From: JBHIYN01 sp041984235
GTDB lineage: Bacteria > Pseudomonadota > Gammaproteobacteria > Ga0077536
Direction: 5' to 3'
DNA: 64,000 nt
Assembly: GCA_041984235.1 (NCBI GenBank)
Contig: JBHIYN010000008.1
Coordinates: 124,001-188,000 of the forward strand
Shown: positions 10,432-18,594 of the stretch, one piece after another
Layout of the letters: every line of letters begins with the position of its first letter
Numbering within the stretch: position 1 is the first letter of the stretch
Position numbers and translations under genes: made by a program
Notes under the pieces: model-generated
What the model was told of the DNA's origin: nothing
The model's input: only the letters and a program-made list of their open reading frames with translations
Databases searched by the model: none

Positions 10432-12694
10432 AGGTGGTGGGCTCGGCTTCTACTTCAAACTCGACCGCGATGTCGTCGTCGGCGACCGTAATCAGAACGT
10501 GGCCGCCATGGGCGAGGCTGCCGAACAGCAGCTCGTTGGCCAGCGCCTTCTTGATCTTGTCCTGGATCAGGCGGTTCATCGGGCGTGCCCCCATCAACGG
10601 GTCGTAGCCGTGCTCGGCCAGCCACAGGCGCGCCGCCTGGTCGACTTCCATGGTGACTTTCTTGGCATCGAGCTGGGTCTCCAGCTCGACCAGGAACTTG
10701 TCGACCACATGCCCGATGGTCGCCGGGTCGAGCGCGTTGAACTGGATGATGGCGTCCAGGCGGTTGCGGAACTCGGGGCTGAACATGCGCTTGATCTCTT
10801 CCATCGCGTCCGCCGTGTGATCCTGGATGGTGAATCCTATCGAGGCCCGGCTCATGCGCTCGGCGCCGGCGTTGGTGGTCATGACGATGATCACGTTGCG
10901 GAAGTCGGTCTTGCGCCCGTTGGTGTCGGTCAGCGTGCCGTGATCCATCACCTGCAGCATGATGTTGAATACGTCCGGGTGCGCCTTCTCCATCTCGTCG
11001 AGCAGCAGCACCGCGTGCGGATGCTTGGTAATGGCCTCGGTTAGCAGGCCGCCGGTGTCGAAGCCGACGTAGCCGGGTGGTGCGCCGATCAGCCGCGACA
11101 CGGTATGGCGCTCCATGTACTCGGACATGTCGAAGCGGATCAACTCGATACCCATGATACGCGCGAGCTGGCGCGTGACCTCGGTCTTGCCGACGCCAGT
11201 CGGGCCGGAGAAGAGGAAGGAACCGATCGGCTTTTCGGTATTGCCGAGCCCCGAGCGTGACATCTTGATCGCAGCCGCGAGGCTCGCGATGGCGCCGTCC
11301 TGTCCGAACACCACCATCTTCAGATTCCGCTCGAGGTTCTTGAGCACGTCGCGGTCCGAAGTAGACACCGATTTCGGCGGGATGCGCGCGATCTTGGCCA
11401 CGATCTCCTCGATGTCGCCGACGCCGATGGTCTTGCGCCGCTTGGAGGTGGGCAGCAGCCGCTGCCGCGCGCCGGCCTCGTCGATGATGTCGATGGCCTT
11501 GTCCGGCAGGTGGCGATCGTTGATGTAGCGATTGGTCAACTCGACCGCCGAGCGCAGCGCCTGGCTGGTGTAACGCACTTCGTGGTGATCCTCGAAGCGC
11601 GACTTCAGCCCCTGCAGGATCTTGACCGCCTCGTCCTCGCTGGGCTCGCCGACATCGATCTTCTGAAAGCGCCGTGCCAAAGCGCGGTCCTTCTCGAAGA
11701 TACCGCGGTACTCCTGGTAGGTGGTCGAGCCGATGCACTTCAGCTCACCCGAAGCGAGCATCGGTTTGATCAGGTTGGACGCATCCATGACGCCGCCGGA
11801 AGCAGCGCCGGCGCCGATGATGGTGTGGATCTCGTCGATGAACAGGATCGCGCCTTCCTCGCGATTGAGCTGGGCGAGCACGTTCTTGAGGCGCTTCTCG
11901 AAGTCGCCGCGATACTTGGTGCCGGCCAGCAGCGCGCCGAGGTCCAGTGCGTAGATGGTGGCGTCGGCCAGCACCTCGGGGATCTCGCCATCGACGATCT
12001 TCTTTGCGAGTCCTTCGGCAATCGCGGTCTTGCCGACGCCGGCCTCGCCGACGAACAGCGGGTTGTTCTTGCGCCGGCGGCAAAGGATCTGCACGGTACG
12101 CTCGACTTCGAGCTCGCGGCCGATGAGCGGGTCGATCTTGCCGGCGGCAGCCTGCTCGTTGAGATTGGTGCAGTAGGCAGTGAGCGCGTTGTTGGAGTTG
12201 TCGGCCTGTTCGGCTTCCTCCTCGGCGGGCTGTGCGCTCTCCTCGCTGGACTCCTCGTCCGAGACCTTGGAGATGCCGTGCGAGATACAGTTGACGACAT
12301 CGAGGCGCGCGATGTTCTGCTGGTTGAGCAGGTATACCGCGTGCGACTCGCGCTCGCCGAAGATCGCTACCAGCACGTTGGCGCCGTTGACCTCTTTCTT
12401 GCCCGAGGACTGCACGTGAAAGACCGCGCGCTGCAGCACGCGCTGGAAGCCGAGCGTCGGCTGTGTGTCACGGTCCTCGTCGTCCGGCAGCAGGGGCGAG
12501 GACTCGTGGATGAAATCAGTGAGTTGCCGGCGCAGTGCGTTCAGGTCCGCACCGCAGGCGCGCAGCACCTTGGCCGCGGTGGGATTGTCGAGCAGGGCGA
12601 GCAGCAGGTGCTCCACGGTCATGAATTCGTGACGCTGCTCGCGTGCTTCCTTGAAAGCCATATTGAGCGTGACTTCGAGTTCTTTGCTTAGCAC
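10430..12694 (-). CDS. clpA: ATP-dependent Clp protease ATP-binding subunit ClpA
   Basis: AAA+ unfoldase that feeds substrates to ClpP. The GTG at 12694 (754 aa, first residues MLSKELEVTLNMAF) fits E. coli ClpA (758 aa) and has AGGA 7 nt upstream; an ATG at 12712 would add six unusual residues. The order is a Clp N-domain (1-140), an acidic linker, D1 with Walker A GEAGVGKTAIAE and Walker B ILFIDEIHTI, then D2 with GPTGVGKTEV and VLLLDEMEKAHP. It directly follows clpS on the same strand. The C-terminus abuts the inverted repeat at 10412-10431. clpP is not in the window. Confidence 0.96.
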   Translation of the reverse strand: MLSKELEVTLNMAFKEAREQRHEFMTVEHLLLALLDNPTAAKVLRACGADLNALRRQLTDFIHESSPLLPDDEDRDTQPTLGFQRVLQRAVFHVQSSGKKEVNGANVLVAIFGERESHAVYLLNQQNIARLDVVNCISHGISKVSDEESSEESAQPAEEEAEQADNSNNALTAYCTNLNEQAAAGKIDPLIGRELEVERTVQILCRRRKNNPLFVGEAGVGKTAIAEGLAKKIVDGEIPEVLADATIYALDLGALLAGTKYRGDFEKRLKNVLAQLNREEGAILFIDEIHTIIGAGAASGGVMDASNLIKPMLASGELKCIGSTTYQEYRGIFEKDRALARRFQKIDVGEPSEDEAVKILQGLKSRFEDHHEVRYTSQALRSAVELTNRYINDRHLPDKAIDIIDEAGARQRLLPTSKRRKTIGVGDIEEIVAKIARIPPKSVSTSDRDVLKNLERNLKMVVFGQDGAIASLAAAIKMSRSGLGNTEKPIGSFLFSGPTGVGKTEVTRQLARIMGIELIRFDMSEYMERHTVSRLIGAPPGYVGFDTGGLLTEAITKHPHAVLLLDEMEKAHPDVFNIMLQVMDHGTLTDTNGRKTDFRNVIIVMTTNAGAERMSRASIGFTIQDHTADAMEEIKRMFSPEFRNRLDAIIQFNALDPATIGHVVDKFLVELETQLDAKKVTMEVDQAARLWLAEHGYDPLMGARPMNRLIQDKIKKALANELLFGSLAHGGHVLITVADDDIAVEFEVEAEPTT

Positions 12695-12716
12695 GGCGGG
12701 ATCCTCATGCAAACGA

Positions 12717-13040
12717 TCACGATTCCAGTTCCAGAGTGCACAGCAGCGGGTGTTCGTGGTCCCTCGCGTAATTCATCACCTGTGACACTTTCGTCTCTGC
12801 AATCTCGTGAGTGAATATACCGCACACGCCGCGTCCCTTGGTATGCACTTCGAGCATGACGCGGGTGGCCGTGGGCCGGTCCATGTTAAAAAACTTTTCG
12901 AGCACGTGAACGACGAACTCCATCGGCGTGTAGTCGTCGTTCAGCATGATGACCTTGTACAGCGGTGGTTTCTTGAGCTTGGGCCGCGCTTCCTTGAGCG
13001 CGATGCCGGTATCCTGGTGGTGCTCGGGTTCGTTGGACAT
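12717..13040 (-). CDS. clpS: ClpA adaptor protein ClpS
   Basis: N-end-rule adaptor that binds the ClpA N-domain and delivers substrates with bulky hydrophobic N-termini. The ATG at 13040 gives 107 residues, the normal size. It has a disordered N-terminal tail (about 1-25) followed by the folded domain. Signature residues are LNDDYTPMEFVVHVL and the VHTKGRGVCGIF stretch that shapes the substrate pocket. It sits 22 nt upstream of clpA as the first gene of the pair. The Shine-Dalgarno is weak, and the frame is open further upstream without any family similarity. Confidence 0.95.
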   Translation of the reverse strand: MSNEPEHHQDTGIALKEARPKLKKPPLYKVIMLNDDYTPMEFVVHVLEKFFNMDRPTATRVMLEVHTKGRGVCGIFTHEIAETKVSQVMNYARDHEHPLLCTLELES

Positions 13041-13437
13041 GGTGTCGGGCTTGTTGCTCAGTCGCACTTGCGGCGGGCGGCATGCGCCGCAGCGCGCGGC
13101 GGCCGGCACAGCGGCGGGTACGGGCGGGCGGAATGCGGGCCGCGCCTGGACCGGTTCGTTAAATACAATGAAGCGCCCCCCGCCTTGGTTGACAATTGGT
13201 GCACTGCAACGTACTTTGCCCGGTCCACGCCGTGGCGTAAAGCACGCAGCCATTCGGGGCCGGGCGTTCGAGCCGTCGGGGGCGGCTTCTGGTGGTTTGA
13301 GGCTATTACAGTCCAATGAGTTCAACACTTCAATCTGGCGACCGCGCCCGCAACCGTCCACGGCGGCCCGCGCAGCGCATCGGGCCGGAACGGGCAAGCC
13401 ACTGACTTAATATGATTTTGGCAGGAGAGTAACGAGC
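13041..13437. other. 397-bp intergenic region between divergent clpS and aceA
   Basis: No gene is visible here. The region is divergent, so it should hold the promoters of clpS-clpA (leftward) and aceA (rightward). The part at 13155-13200 is AT-richer than its surroundings and contains a good -35 box for rightward transcription. The 220 nt before aceA would be a long leader; I saw no riboswitch-like fold in it. Confidence 0.6.
13189..13217 (+). promoter_or_regulatory. candidate sigma70-type promoter for aceA
   Basis: A perfect TTGACA at 13189-13194 is followed after 17 bp by TACTTT at 13212-13217, a poor -10. The spacing is ideal and the site lies about 220 nt upstream of the isocitrate lyase start. 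The assignment rests mainly on the -35 box and position. Confidence 0.4.
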
Positions 13438-14736
13438 ATGTCGTCATTTGAGGAGCAAGCGAAGCAATTACGGGAACAGTGGGCCTCGAGTCCCCGCTGG
13501 AAGGGCGTCACGCGTCCGTACTCGGCCGAAGACGTAGTCCGCCTGCGCGGCAGCGTGATGATCGAGCACACGCTTGCCACCCGCGGCGCGGAGAAGCTCT
13601 GGAAGCTCGTCAACGAAGAGGACTTCGTGCCCTGCCTCGGCGCCCTGACCGGCGGCCAGGCCGTGCAGCAGGTCAAGGCCGGCATCAAGGCCATTTACCT
13701 GTCCGGCTGGCAGGTCGCGGCCGACGGTAACACCTCCGAGACCATGTACCCCGACCAGTCGCTGTACGCGGTCGACTCGGTGCCGACCATGGTCAAGCGC
13801 ATCAACAACGCGTTCAAGCGTGCCGACGAGATCCAGTGGCAGAAGGGCGGCGGCGACATCGATTTCTTCGCGCCCATCGTGGCCGATGCCGAGGCCGGTT
13901 TCGGCGGCGTGCTGAATGCCTTCGAGCTCATGAAGGGCATGATCGAGGCCGGCGCATCCGGCGTGCATTTCGAAGACCAGCTCGCTTCGGTCAAGAAGTG
14001 CGGCCACATGGGTGGCAAGGTGCTGGTGCCGACGCAGGAAGCCGTGCAGAAGCTCGTCGCCGCGCGCCTCGCGGCAGACGTCATGGGCGTGCCGACGGTC
14101 GTGCTGGCGCGCACCGATGCCAATGCCGCGGCGCTGCTGACCAGCGACATCGACGAGCGTGACCATCCGTTCGTCACCGGTGAGCGCACCGCCGAGGGCT
14201 TCTACGAGACCAACGCGGGGCTGGACCAGGCCATCGCACGTGGCCTGGCCTATGCGCCGTACGCCGACCTGCTGTGGTGCGAGACCGCGGTGCCGGATCT
14301 CGACGAGGCGAAGCGTTTCGCCGAGGCCATCCGCAAGGACTTCCCGGACCAGCTCCTCGCCTACAACTGTTCGCCGTCGTTCAACTGGAAGAAGAACCTC
14401 GACGATGCCACCATTGCCAAGTTCCAGCGTGAGCTGGGCGCGATGGGCTACAAGTACCAGTTCATCACTTTGGCCGGTATTCACAACATGTGGTACAACA
14501 TGTTCGACCTCGCCAACCACTACGTCGACAAGGGCATGACGGCCTACGTCGAGATGGTGCAGGAGAAGGAATTCGCGGCCGCACCGCGCGGTTACACCTT
14601 CGCCAGCCACCAGCAGGAAGTGGGTGCAGGCTACTTCGACGACGTCACCACGGTGATCCAGGGCGGCCGGTCCTCGGTCACCGCGCTGACCGGCTCGACC
14701 GAGGAAGAGCAGTTCGACGAGGCCGCCCAGGGCTGA
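13438..14736 (+). CDS. aceA: isocitrate lyase
   Basis: Cleaves isocitrate to glyoxylate and succinate, the first step of the glyoxylate shunt, which allows growth on acetate, fatty acids or aromatic breakdown products. It has 432 residues, close to the E. coli enzyme at 434. The catalytic-loop signature KKCGHMGGKVL is present at about residue 182, and the TIM-barrel PEP-mutase-like fold is evident. The ATG at 13438 has GGAGAG upstream. The gene is alone; malate synthase is not in the window. It is convergent with dapE, with a hairpin between them. Confidence 0.97.
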   Translation: MSSFEEQAKQLREQWASSPRWKGVTRPYSAEDVVRLRGSVMIEHTLATRGAEKLWKLVNEEDFVPCLGALTGGQAVQQVKAGIKAIYLSGWQVAADGNTSETMYPDQSLYAVDSVPTMVKRINNAFKRADEIQWQKGGGDIDFFAPIVADAEAGFGGVLNAFELMKGMIEAGASGVHFEDQLASVKKCGHMGGKVLVPTQEAVQKLVAARLAADVMGVPTVVLARTDANAAALLTSDIDERDHPFVTGERTAEGFYETNAGLDQAIARGLAYAPYADLLWCETAVPDLDEAKRFAEAIRKDFPDQLLAYNCSPSFNWKKNLDDATIAKFQRELGAMGYKYQFITLAGIHNMWYNMFDLANHYVDKGMTAYVEMVQEKEFAAAPRGYTFASHQQEVGAGYFDDVTTVIQGGRSSVTALTGSTEEEQFDEAAQG

Positions 14737-14760
14737 CGCCAGCGGCCACACCGTCACCAC

Positions 14761-14788
14761 GCCGCCCGCTCCGCACGGAGCGGGCGGC
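14761..14788. terminator. strong hairpin between convergent aceA and dapE
   Basis: GCCGCCCGCTCCG (14761-14773) pairs perfectly with CGGAGCGGGCGGC (14776-14788) across a 2-nt gap. It lies 24 nt after the aceA stop and 58 nt beyond the dapE stop on the other strand. No T-run follows on either strand, so it may be a Rho-assisted or bidirectional stop or a 3'-end stabiliser rather than a classical terminator. Confidence 0.5.
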
Positions 14789-14846
14789 AACCCCTCCCGA
14801 GGCTACCCGTCACCGTTTCGTCCGTCCGGCGCGAGGCCGGTGACCC

Positions 14847-15980
14847 TCAGGCCGCGAGCAGGCGTTCCAGCACGCCGCGGTAAATCTCGCCCAGCCCGTC
14901 CAGGTCATCCAGCGACACGCACTCGTCCACCTTGTGAATGGTGGCGTTGAGCGGGCCCAGCTCCACGACTTCGATGCCCAGCGGCGCGATGAAGCGCCCG
15001 TCCGAGGTACCGCCGCCGGTCGACAGCTCCGGCGGCTCGCCGCAGTGCGCCGTGATCGCCGCCGTGGTGGCTTCGACCAGTGCGCCACCGGCAGTGAGGA
15101 ACGGATGGCCCGAGACCTGCCAGTCGATGTCGTAGCGCAGACCGTAACGATCGAGGTGCTCGTGGACCGCGGCACGCAGGCGCTCGGCGGTCTGCTCGGT
15201 ACAGAAGCGGAAGTTGAAGGCGACCATCAGGTCCTGCGGAATGACGTTCTCCGCGCCGGTGCCGGCGTGGATGTTGGAGATCTGTAACGAGGTCGGCGGG
15301 TAGTAGTCGTTGCCGGCGTCCCAGGTGCGCTGGGCGAGGTCGCCGAGCGCACCGAGCGCGGCGTGGACGGGATTGTCGGCGCGTTCGGGGTAGGCCACGT
15401 GGCCCTGCGTGCCGTGCACGGTAAGGCGGCCGTTCAGTGAGCCGCGGCGACCGACGCGCACGGTGTCCCCCAGCCGCCGCGCGCTGCTCGGCTCACCGAC
15501 CAGGCACCAGTCGACGTCGATCGCCTCGCGCTGCAGGAACTCGGTGATACGGACGGTGCCATCCACCGCCGGCCCTTCCTCGTCGGAGGTCAGCATGAAC
15601 GCGATGCGCCCGCCATGGTCGGGGCGGGCGTCAACGAACTGCTCGACCGCCACGACCATCGCCGCCAGGCTGCCTTTCATGTCGGCCGCCCCGCGGCCGT
15701 AGAGCAGGCCGTCGCGCACCGTCGGCGCAAACGGCGGTGACGTCCAAGCACGCGCGTCGCCCGGCGGCACGACGTCGGTGTGCCCGGCGAAAGCGAAGCA
15801 TGGCCCGCGCTCGCCGCGCACCGCCCACAGGTTGTCGACGCCGCCGCTCGGCAGGCGCAGCAGGGAGAAGCCGCAGGCCGCGAGTCGCGTGCCGATGAGA
15901 TCCAGGCAGCCGGCGTCGGCCGGCGTGACCGATTCGCGCGCGACCAGTGCCGCGGTCAGCTCGCCGATCGCGCTCAGCAC
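14847..15980 (-). CDS. dapE: succinyl-diaminopimelate desuccinylase
   Basis: Zinc hydrolase of the lysine/meso-diaminopimelate pathway, which also feeds peptidoglycan. The GTG at 15980 gives 377 residues (E. coli 375). Metal motifs FAGHTDVVPPGD and GRGAADMKGS are near residues 65-105, TSDEEGP carries the catalytic glutamate, and STGGGTSDGRF near residue 325 is typical of DapE. The GTG start overlaps the stop of the upstream DNA methyltransferase gene by 7 nt, so its translation is coupled to that gene. It is the last gene of the bolA operon. Confidence 0.94.
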   Translation of the reverse strand: MLSAIGELTAALVARESVTPADAGCLDLIGTRLAACGFSLLRLPSGGVDNLWAVRGERGPCFAFAGHTDVVPPGDARAWTSPPFAPTVRDGLLYGRGAADMKGSLAAMVVAVEQFVDARPDHGGRIAFMLTSDEEGPAVDGTVRITEFLQREAIDVDWCLVGEPSSARRLGDTVRVGRRGSLNGRLTVHGTQGHVAYPERADNPVHAALGALGDLAQRTWDAGNDYYPPTSLQISNIHAGTGAENVIPQDLMVAFNFRFCTEQTAERLRAAVHEHLDRYGLRYDIDWQVSGHPFLTAGGALVEATTAAITAHCGEPPELSTGGGTSDGRFIAPLGIEVVELGPLNATIHKVDECVSLDDLDGLGEIYRGVLERLLAA

Positions 15981-16807
15981 GGAAGCTCTGTACCGACTGC
16001 CGACTCGGCGTCGGCCTCGCGCAGGCGCTCGACGGCCAGCGCGACGTACTGCGGATCGATCTCGGCGCCGACGAAGCTGCGCCCGCAGCGCAACGCGGCG
16101 ACCCCGGTGGTGGCGGAGCCGGCGAAAGGATCGAGTACGCGGTCGCCCGGGCGGGTACTTGCGAGCAGGGCGCGTTCGACCAGTGCCAGCGGCTTCTGGG
16201 TCGGGTGCCGGCCGTGTGTCTTCTCGTCGGCACCCGGCGCAGTGAAACGCCACACGTTCTTCATCTGGCGGCCGCCGTTGACGTGCTTCATGTCATCGTA
16301 GTTGAAGGTGTAGCGTGCGCGGTCGCCGCGTTGTGCCTTGCTTGCCCACAGCACGATCTCGGTGGCATGGGTGAAACAGCGGCAGCCAAGATTGGGCGGC
16401 GGGTTGGGCTTCTCCCACACGATGTCATTGAGCAGGCGGAAGCCGAGCTCGAGCATCGCCATGCCGACCGAGAGGTAGACGTGATGCGTGCCGCTGACCC
16501 AGATGGTGCCGGCCGGCTTGAGTACGCGGTGGCACTCGGTGAGCCAGGCGCGGTTGAACGCATGATCCGCGGCGATGCCGCGGCTCTGGTCCCAGCCGCC
16601 CTTGTCGACGCGTGTGCGGCGCCCGGCGTGACAGGTGGTGCCGCCGTTGGAGAGAAAGTAGGGCGGATCGGTCCACACGCAGTCGATGCTCTCGTCGGGC
16701 AGGCTGGCGAGCACGGCCAGGTGATCGCCGGGTAGCAGCAGCGAGTCGCCGTCGCGCGATCGCCATGCCGCTGTCGGTGGCGCCGCGGCCGGCGCACGCT
16801 CACTCAT
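15974..16807 (-). CDS. solitary DNA N6-adenine methyltransferase, DpnA-like (beta class)
   Basis: S-adenosylmethionine-dependent DNA methyltransferase of 277 residues with motif IV DPPYFLSNGG first and motif I DPFAGSATTG near the C-terminus, the beta-class order. From memory it closely resembles the second DpnII-system methylase (DpnA): DPPYFLSNGG, VDKGGWDQ, NPPPNLGCR, FTHATEIVLWA and HPTQKP all have counterparts there. This suggests adenine methylation of GATC or a related site, but specificity cannot be read from sequence. The ATG at 16807 overlaps the bolA stop (ATGAGTGA) and its own stop overlaps the dapE start. No restriction enzyme is adjacent, so it is an orphan enzyme inside a core operon. 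Confidence 0.85.
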   Translation of the reverse strand: MSERAPAAAPPTAAWRSRDGDSLLLPGDHLAVLASLPDESIDCVWTDPPYFLSNGGTTCHAGRRTRVDKGGWDQSRGIAADHAFNRAWLTECHRVLKPAGTIWVSGTHHVYLSVGMAMLELGFRLLNDIVWEKPNPPPNLGCRCFTHATEIVLWASKAQRGDRARYTFNYDDMKHVNGGRQMKNVWRFTAPGADEKTHGRHPTQKPLALVERALLASTRPGDRVLDPFAGSATTGVAALRCGRSFVGAEIDPQYVALAVERLREADAESAVGTELPC

Positions 16808-17069
16808 CGGGGGCGCGGGCGTCGATGGCAAGGGCGTGAATGTCGCTGGCCATGAGCGCGCCGAGTGCGGCATAGACGCGGCGGTGCCGCGCCAGCGGTG
16901 CAAGACCACGAAAACACTCGGCGACGATGGCGACGCGGAAGTGACCCTTGCCCTCGCGCGCACCGGCGTGGCCCGCGTGCAGGTGGCTTTCGTCGACGAT
17001 GTCGAGCGAGGCCGGTGAGAGCTGCTCCTCGAGTGTTCGCCTGATCAGTTCGACGCGATTTTCGGACAT
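16800..17069 (-). CDS. bolA: BolA-family protein
   Basis: An 89-residue protein with the BolA fold. The conserved DESHLHAGH (residues 26-34) and the RHRRVYAALGALM segment are visible. Family members bind monothiol glutaredoxins and take part in iron-sulfur traffic and, in some bacteria, in cell-shape gene regulation. It opens a minus-strand operon with the DNA methyltransferase and dapE, with 8-nt and 7-nt overlaps downstream. The start is the ATG at 17069 (MSENRVELIRR). Confidence 0.88.
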   Translation of the reverse strand: MSENRVELIRRTLEEQLSPASLDIVDESHLHAGHAGAREGKGHFRVAIVAECFRGLAPLARHRRVYAALGALMASDIHALAIDARAPDE

Positions 17070-17253
17070 GCTGGGTTTCGACGGGCCGGGTCGCTGGGAG
17101 TCGGTGGCGGCAGGTCGGCCGGGGGCGCCTTGCGGGCGGCTTGTGCCAGCCGGCACGGCTGCTAAACTCGCCACCCCTGCCGCGCTGCAATAGTGCCTCA
17201 AGCGGGCCGCGAAGGCCACCGAGGGCCAGGCGGCGCTGCGCTCACCGTGCCCG

Positions 17254-17886
17254 ATGAAATCACTGTACATCAAGGTCCATCCATCACACCCGCAGACACG
17301 TCTCGTGCGCCAGGCGGCAACGATCGTGGCCGGCGGCGGTGTGCTGGTTTGCCCCACCGATGCCTGCTACTCGCTGGTGTGCCAGGTCGGTAACAAGACC
17401 GCCGAGGATCGCATCCGCGCCATTCGCCATGTCGCGCGCGATCACTACTTCACGCTGCTGTGCGCTGACGTGTCCACGGTGGCCCTCTACGGCAAGGTCT
17501 CGAATGCCGCGTTCCGCCTGGTCAAGGCCCTCACACCCGGCCCGTATACTTTCATCCTGGCGGCCACGCGCGAAACGCCGCGGCGCCTGCAGGATCCGAA
17601 GCGCAAACGCGTCGGCCTGCGCGTTCCCGCCCACCCCTTTGTGCACGCCCTGCTCAAGGAGCTGGGTGAACCGCTGCTCGGCTCGACCCTGTACAACGAC
17701 GAGCTCGACCTGCCCTACGCCGAGCCGGAGGACATGGCCGACGCGGTCGGGCATGCCGTCGATGCGGTCATCGACGCCGGTGCTATCGGCATCGACATGA
17801 CTACCGTGCTCGATCTCAGCGGCGGGCAGCCGCAGGTGGTGCGCGAGGGCAAGGGCGAGATCGACCACATCGCGGATCTCGCGTGA
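17254..17886 (+). CDS. YciO/YrdC/Sua5-family protein
   Basis: A 210-residue YrdC-fold protein. The nucleotide/dsRNA-binding fold is recognisable from GGGVLVCPTDACYSL near residue 28 and KALTPGPYTFIL near residue 95. Family members include the threonylcarbamoyl-AMP synthases TsaC/Sua5. This one looks more like YciO, whose role is less certain, because of its length and the MKSLYIKVHP start. It lies 8 nt upstream of the M50 protease gene and probably heads the run through rluB. The promoter should be in the 184-bp gap to bolA. Confidence 0.82.
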   Translation: MKSLYIKVHPSHPQTRLVRQAATIVAGGGVLVCPTDACYSLVCQVGNKTAEDRIRAIRHVARDHYFTLLCADVSTVALYGKVSNAAFRLVKALTPGPYTFILAATRETPRRLQDPKRKRVGLRVPAHPFVHALLKELGEPLLGSTLYNDELDLPYAEPEDMADAVGHAVDAVIDAGAIGIDMTTVLDLSGGQPQVVREGKGEIDHIADLA

Positions 17887-17893
17887 GCCTGCG

Positions 17894-18541
17894 TTGAACG
17901 AAATCGCCAACGTCGTCCTGCTGCTGATCCCGGCTGTGCTCGCGGTCACCGTGCACGAGATCGCGCACGGCTGGGTCGCTCTGCAGATGGGCGATACCAC
18001 CGCCGCCGAGGCCGGGCGCCTGTCGCTCAACCCGCTGCGCCACGTCGACCCGGTCGGCACCCTGCTGGTGCCGGCGACACTCTACCTGATGAGCAAGTTC
18101 GTGTTCGGCAGCCCGCTGTTCTTCGGCTGGGCGCGGCCGGTGCCGGTGCGCTGGAACCGCCTGCAGCCGGTGCGTCCGGGCATCGCCCTGGTCGCCCTTG
18201 CCGGTCCCGGCGCCAACCTCCTGATGCTCGGTGGCTGGACCGTGCTCGGGCTGGTGCTGGCGCACAGCGCGGGCGCCCCCGCTGCTTTGATCTACATGTG
18301 TGAGGCTGGAATAATATTCAACGCAGCCATCATGATCATCAACCTCATCCCCGTCCCGCCCCTAGACGGCAGCCGCATCGTGACGGCCGTGCTGCCGGCG
18401 CCGTGGGCCGCACGTTACAATCGCCTCGAGATGTACGGGTTGTTGATCATCGTGGCGTTGCTGGCGACCGGCCTTCTGCAGCAGATCGTCGGGCCATTGC
18501 TGGTCGGCATCGCCGAACTGCTCGCCGCGCTCGGCCTGTAA
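17894..18541 (+). CDS. site-2-protease family (M50) membrane metalloprotease
   Basis: An intramembrane zinc protease of 215 residues with about five or six hydrophobic segments. HEIAHG (residues 21-26) is the HExxH zinc motif, and NLIPVPPLDGSR (about 152-163) supplies the third ligand aspartate. It has no PDZ domain, as in the short rhomboid-unlike S2P group rather than RseP. The start appears to be the TTG at 17894, 7 nt after the previous stop. An M50 gene of this kind next to trpS and scpAB is a common gammaproteobacterial arrangement. Its substrate is unknown. Confidence 0.88.
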   Translation: MNEIANVVLLLIPAVLAVTVHEIAHGWVALQMGDTTAAEAGRLSLNPLRHVDPVGTLLVPATLYLMSKFVFGSPLFFGWARPVPVRWNRLQPVRPGIALVALAGPGANLLMLGGWTVLGLVLAHSAGAPAALIYMCEAGIIFNAAIMIINLIPVPPLDGSRIVTAVLPAPWAARYNRLEMYGLLIIVALLATGLLQQIVGPLLVGIAELLAALGL

Positions 18542-18594
18542 GTCGTGGCCGCCCCGCAACCGCCTTGCCCGCGCGGCGCTGCCCGCGCCTGGTC

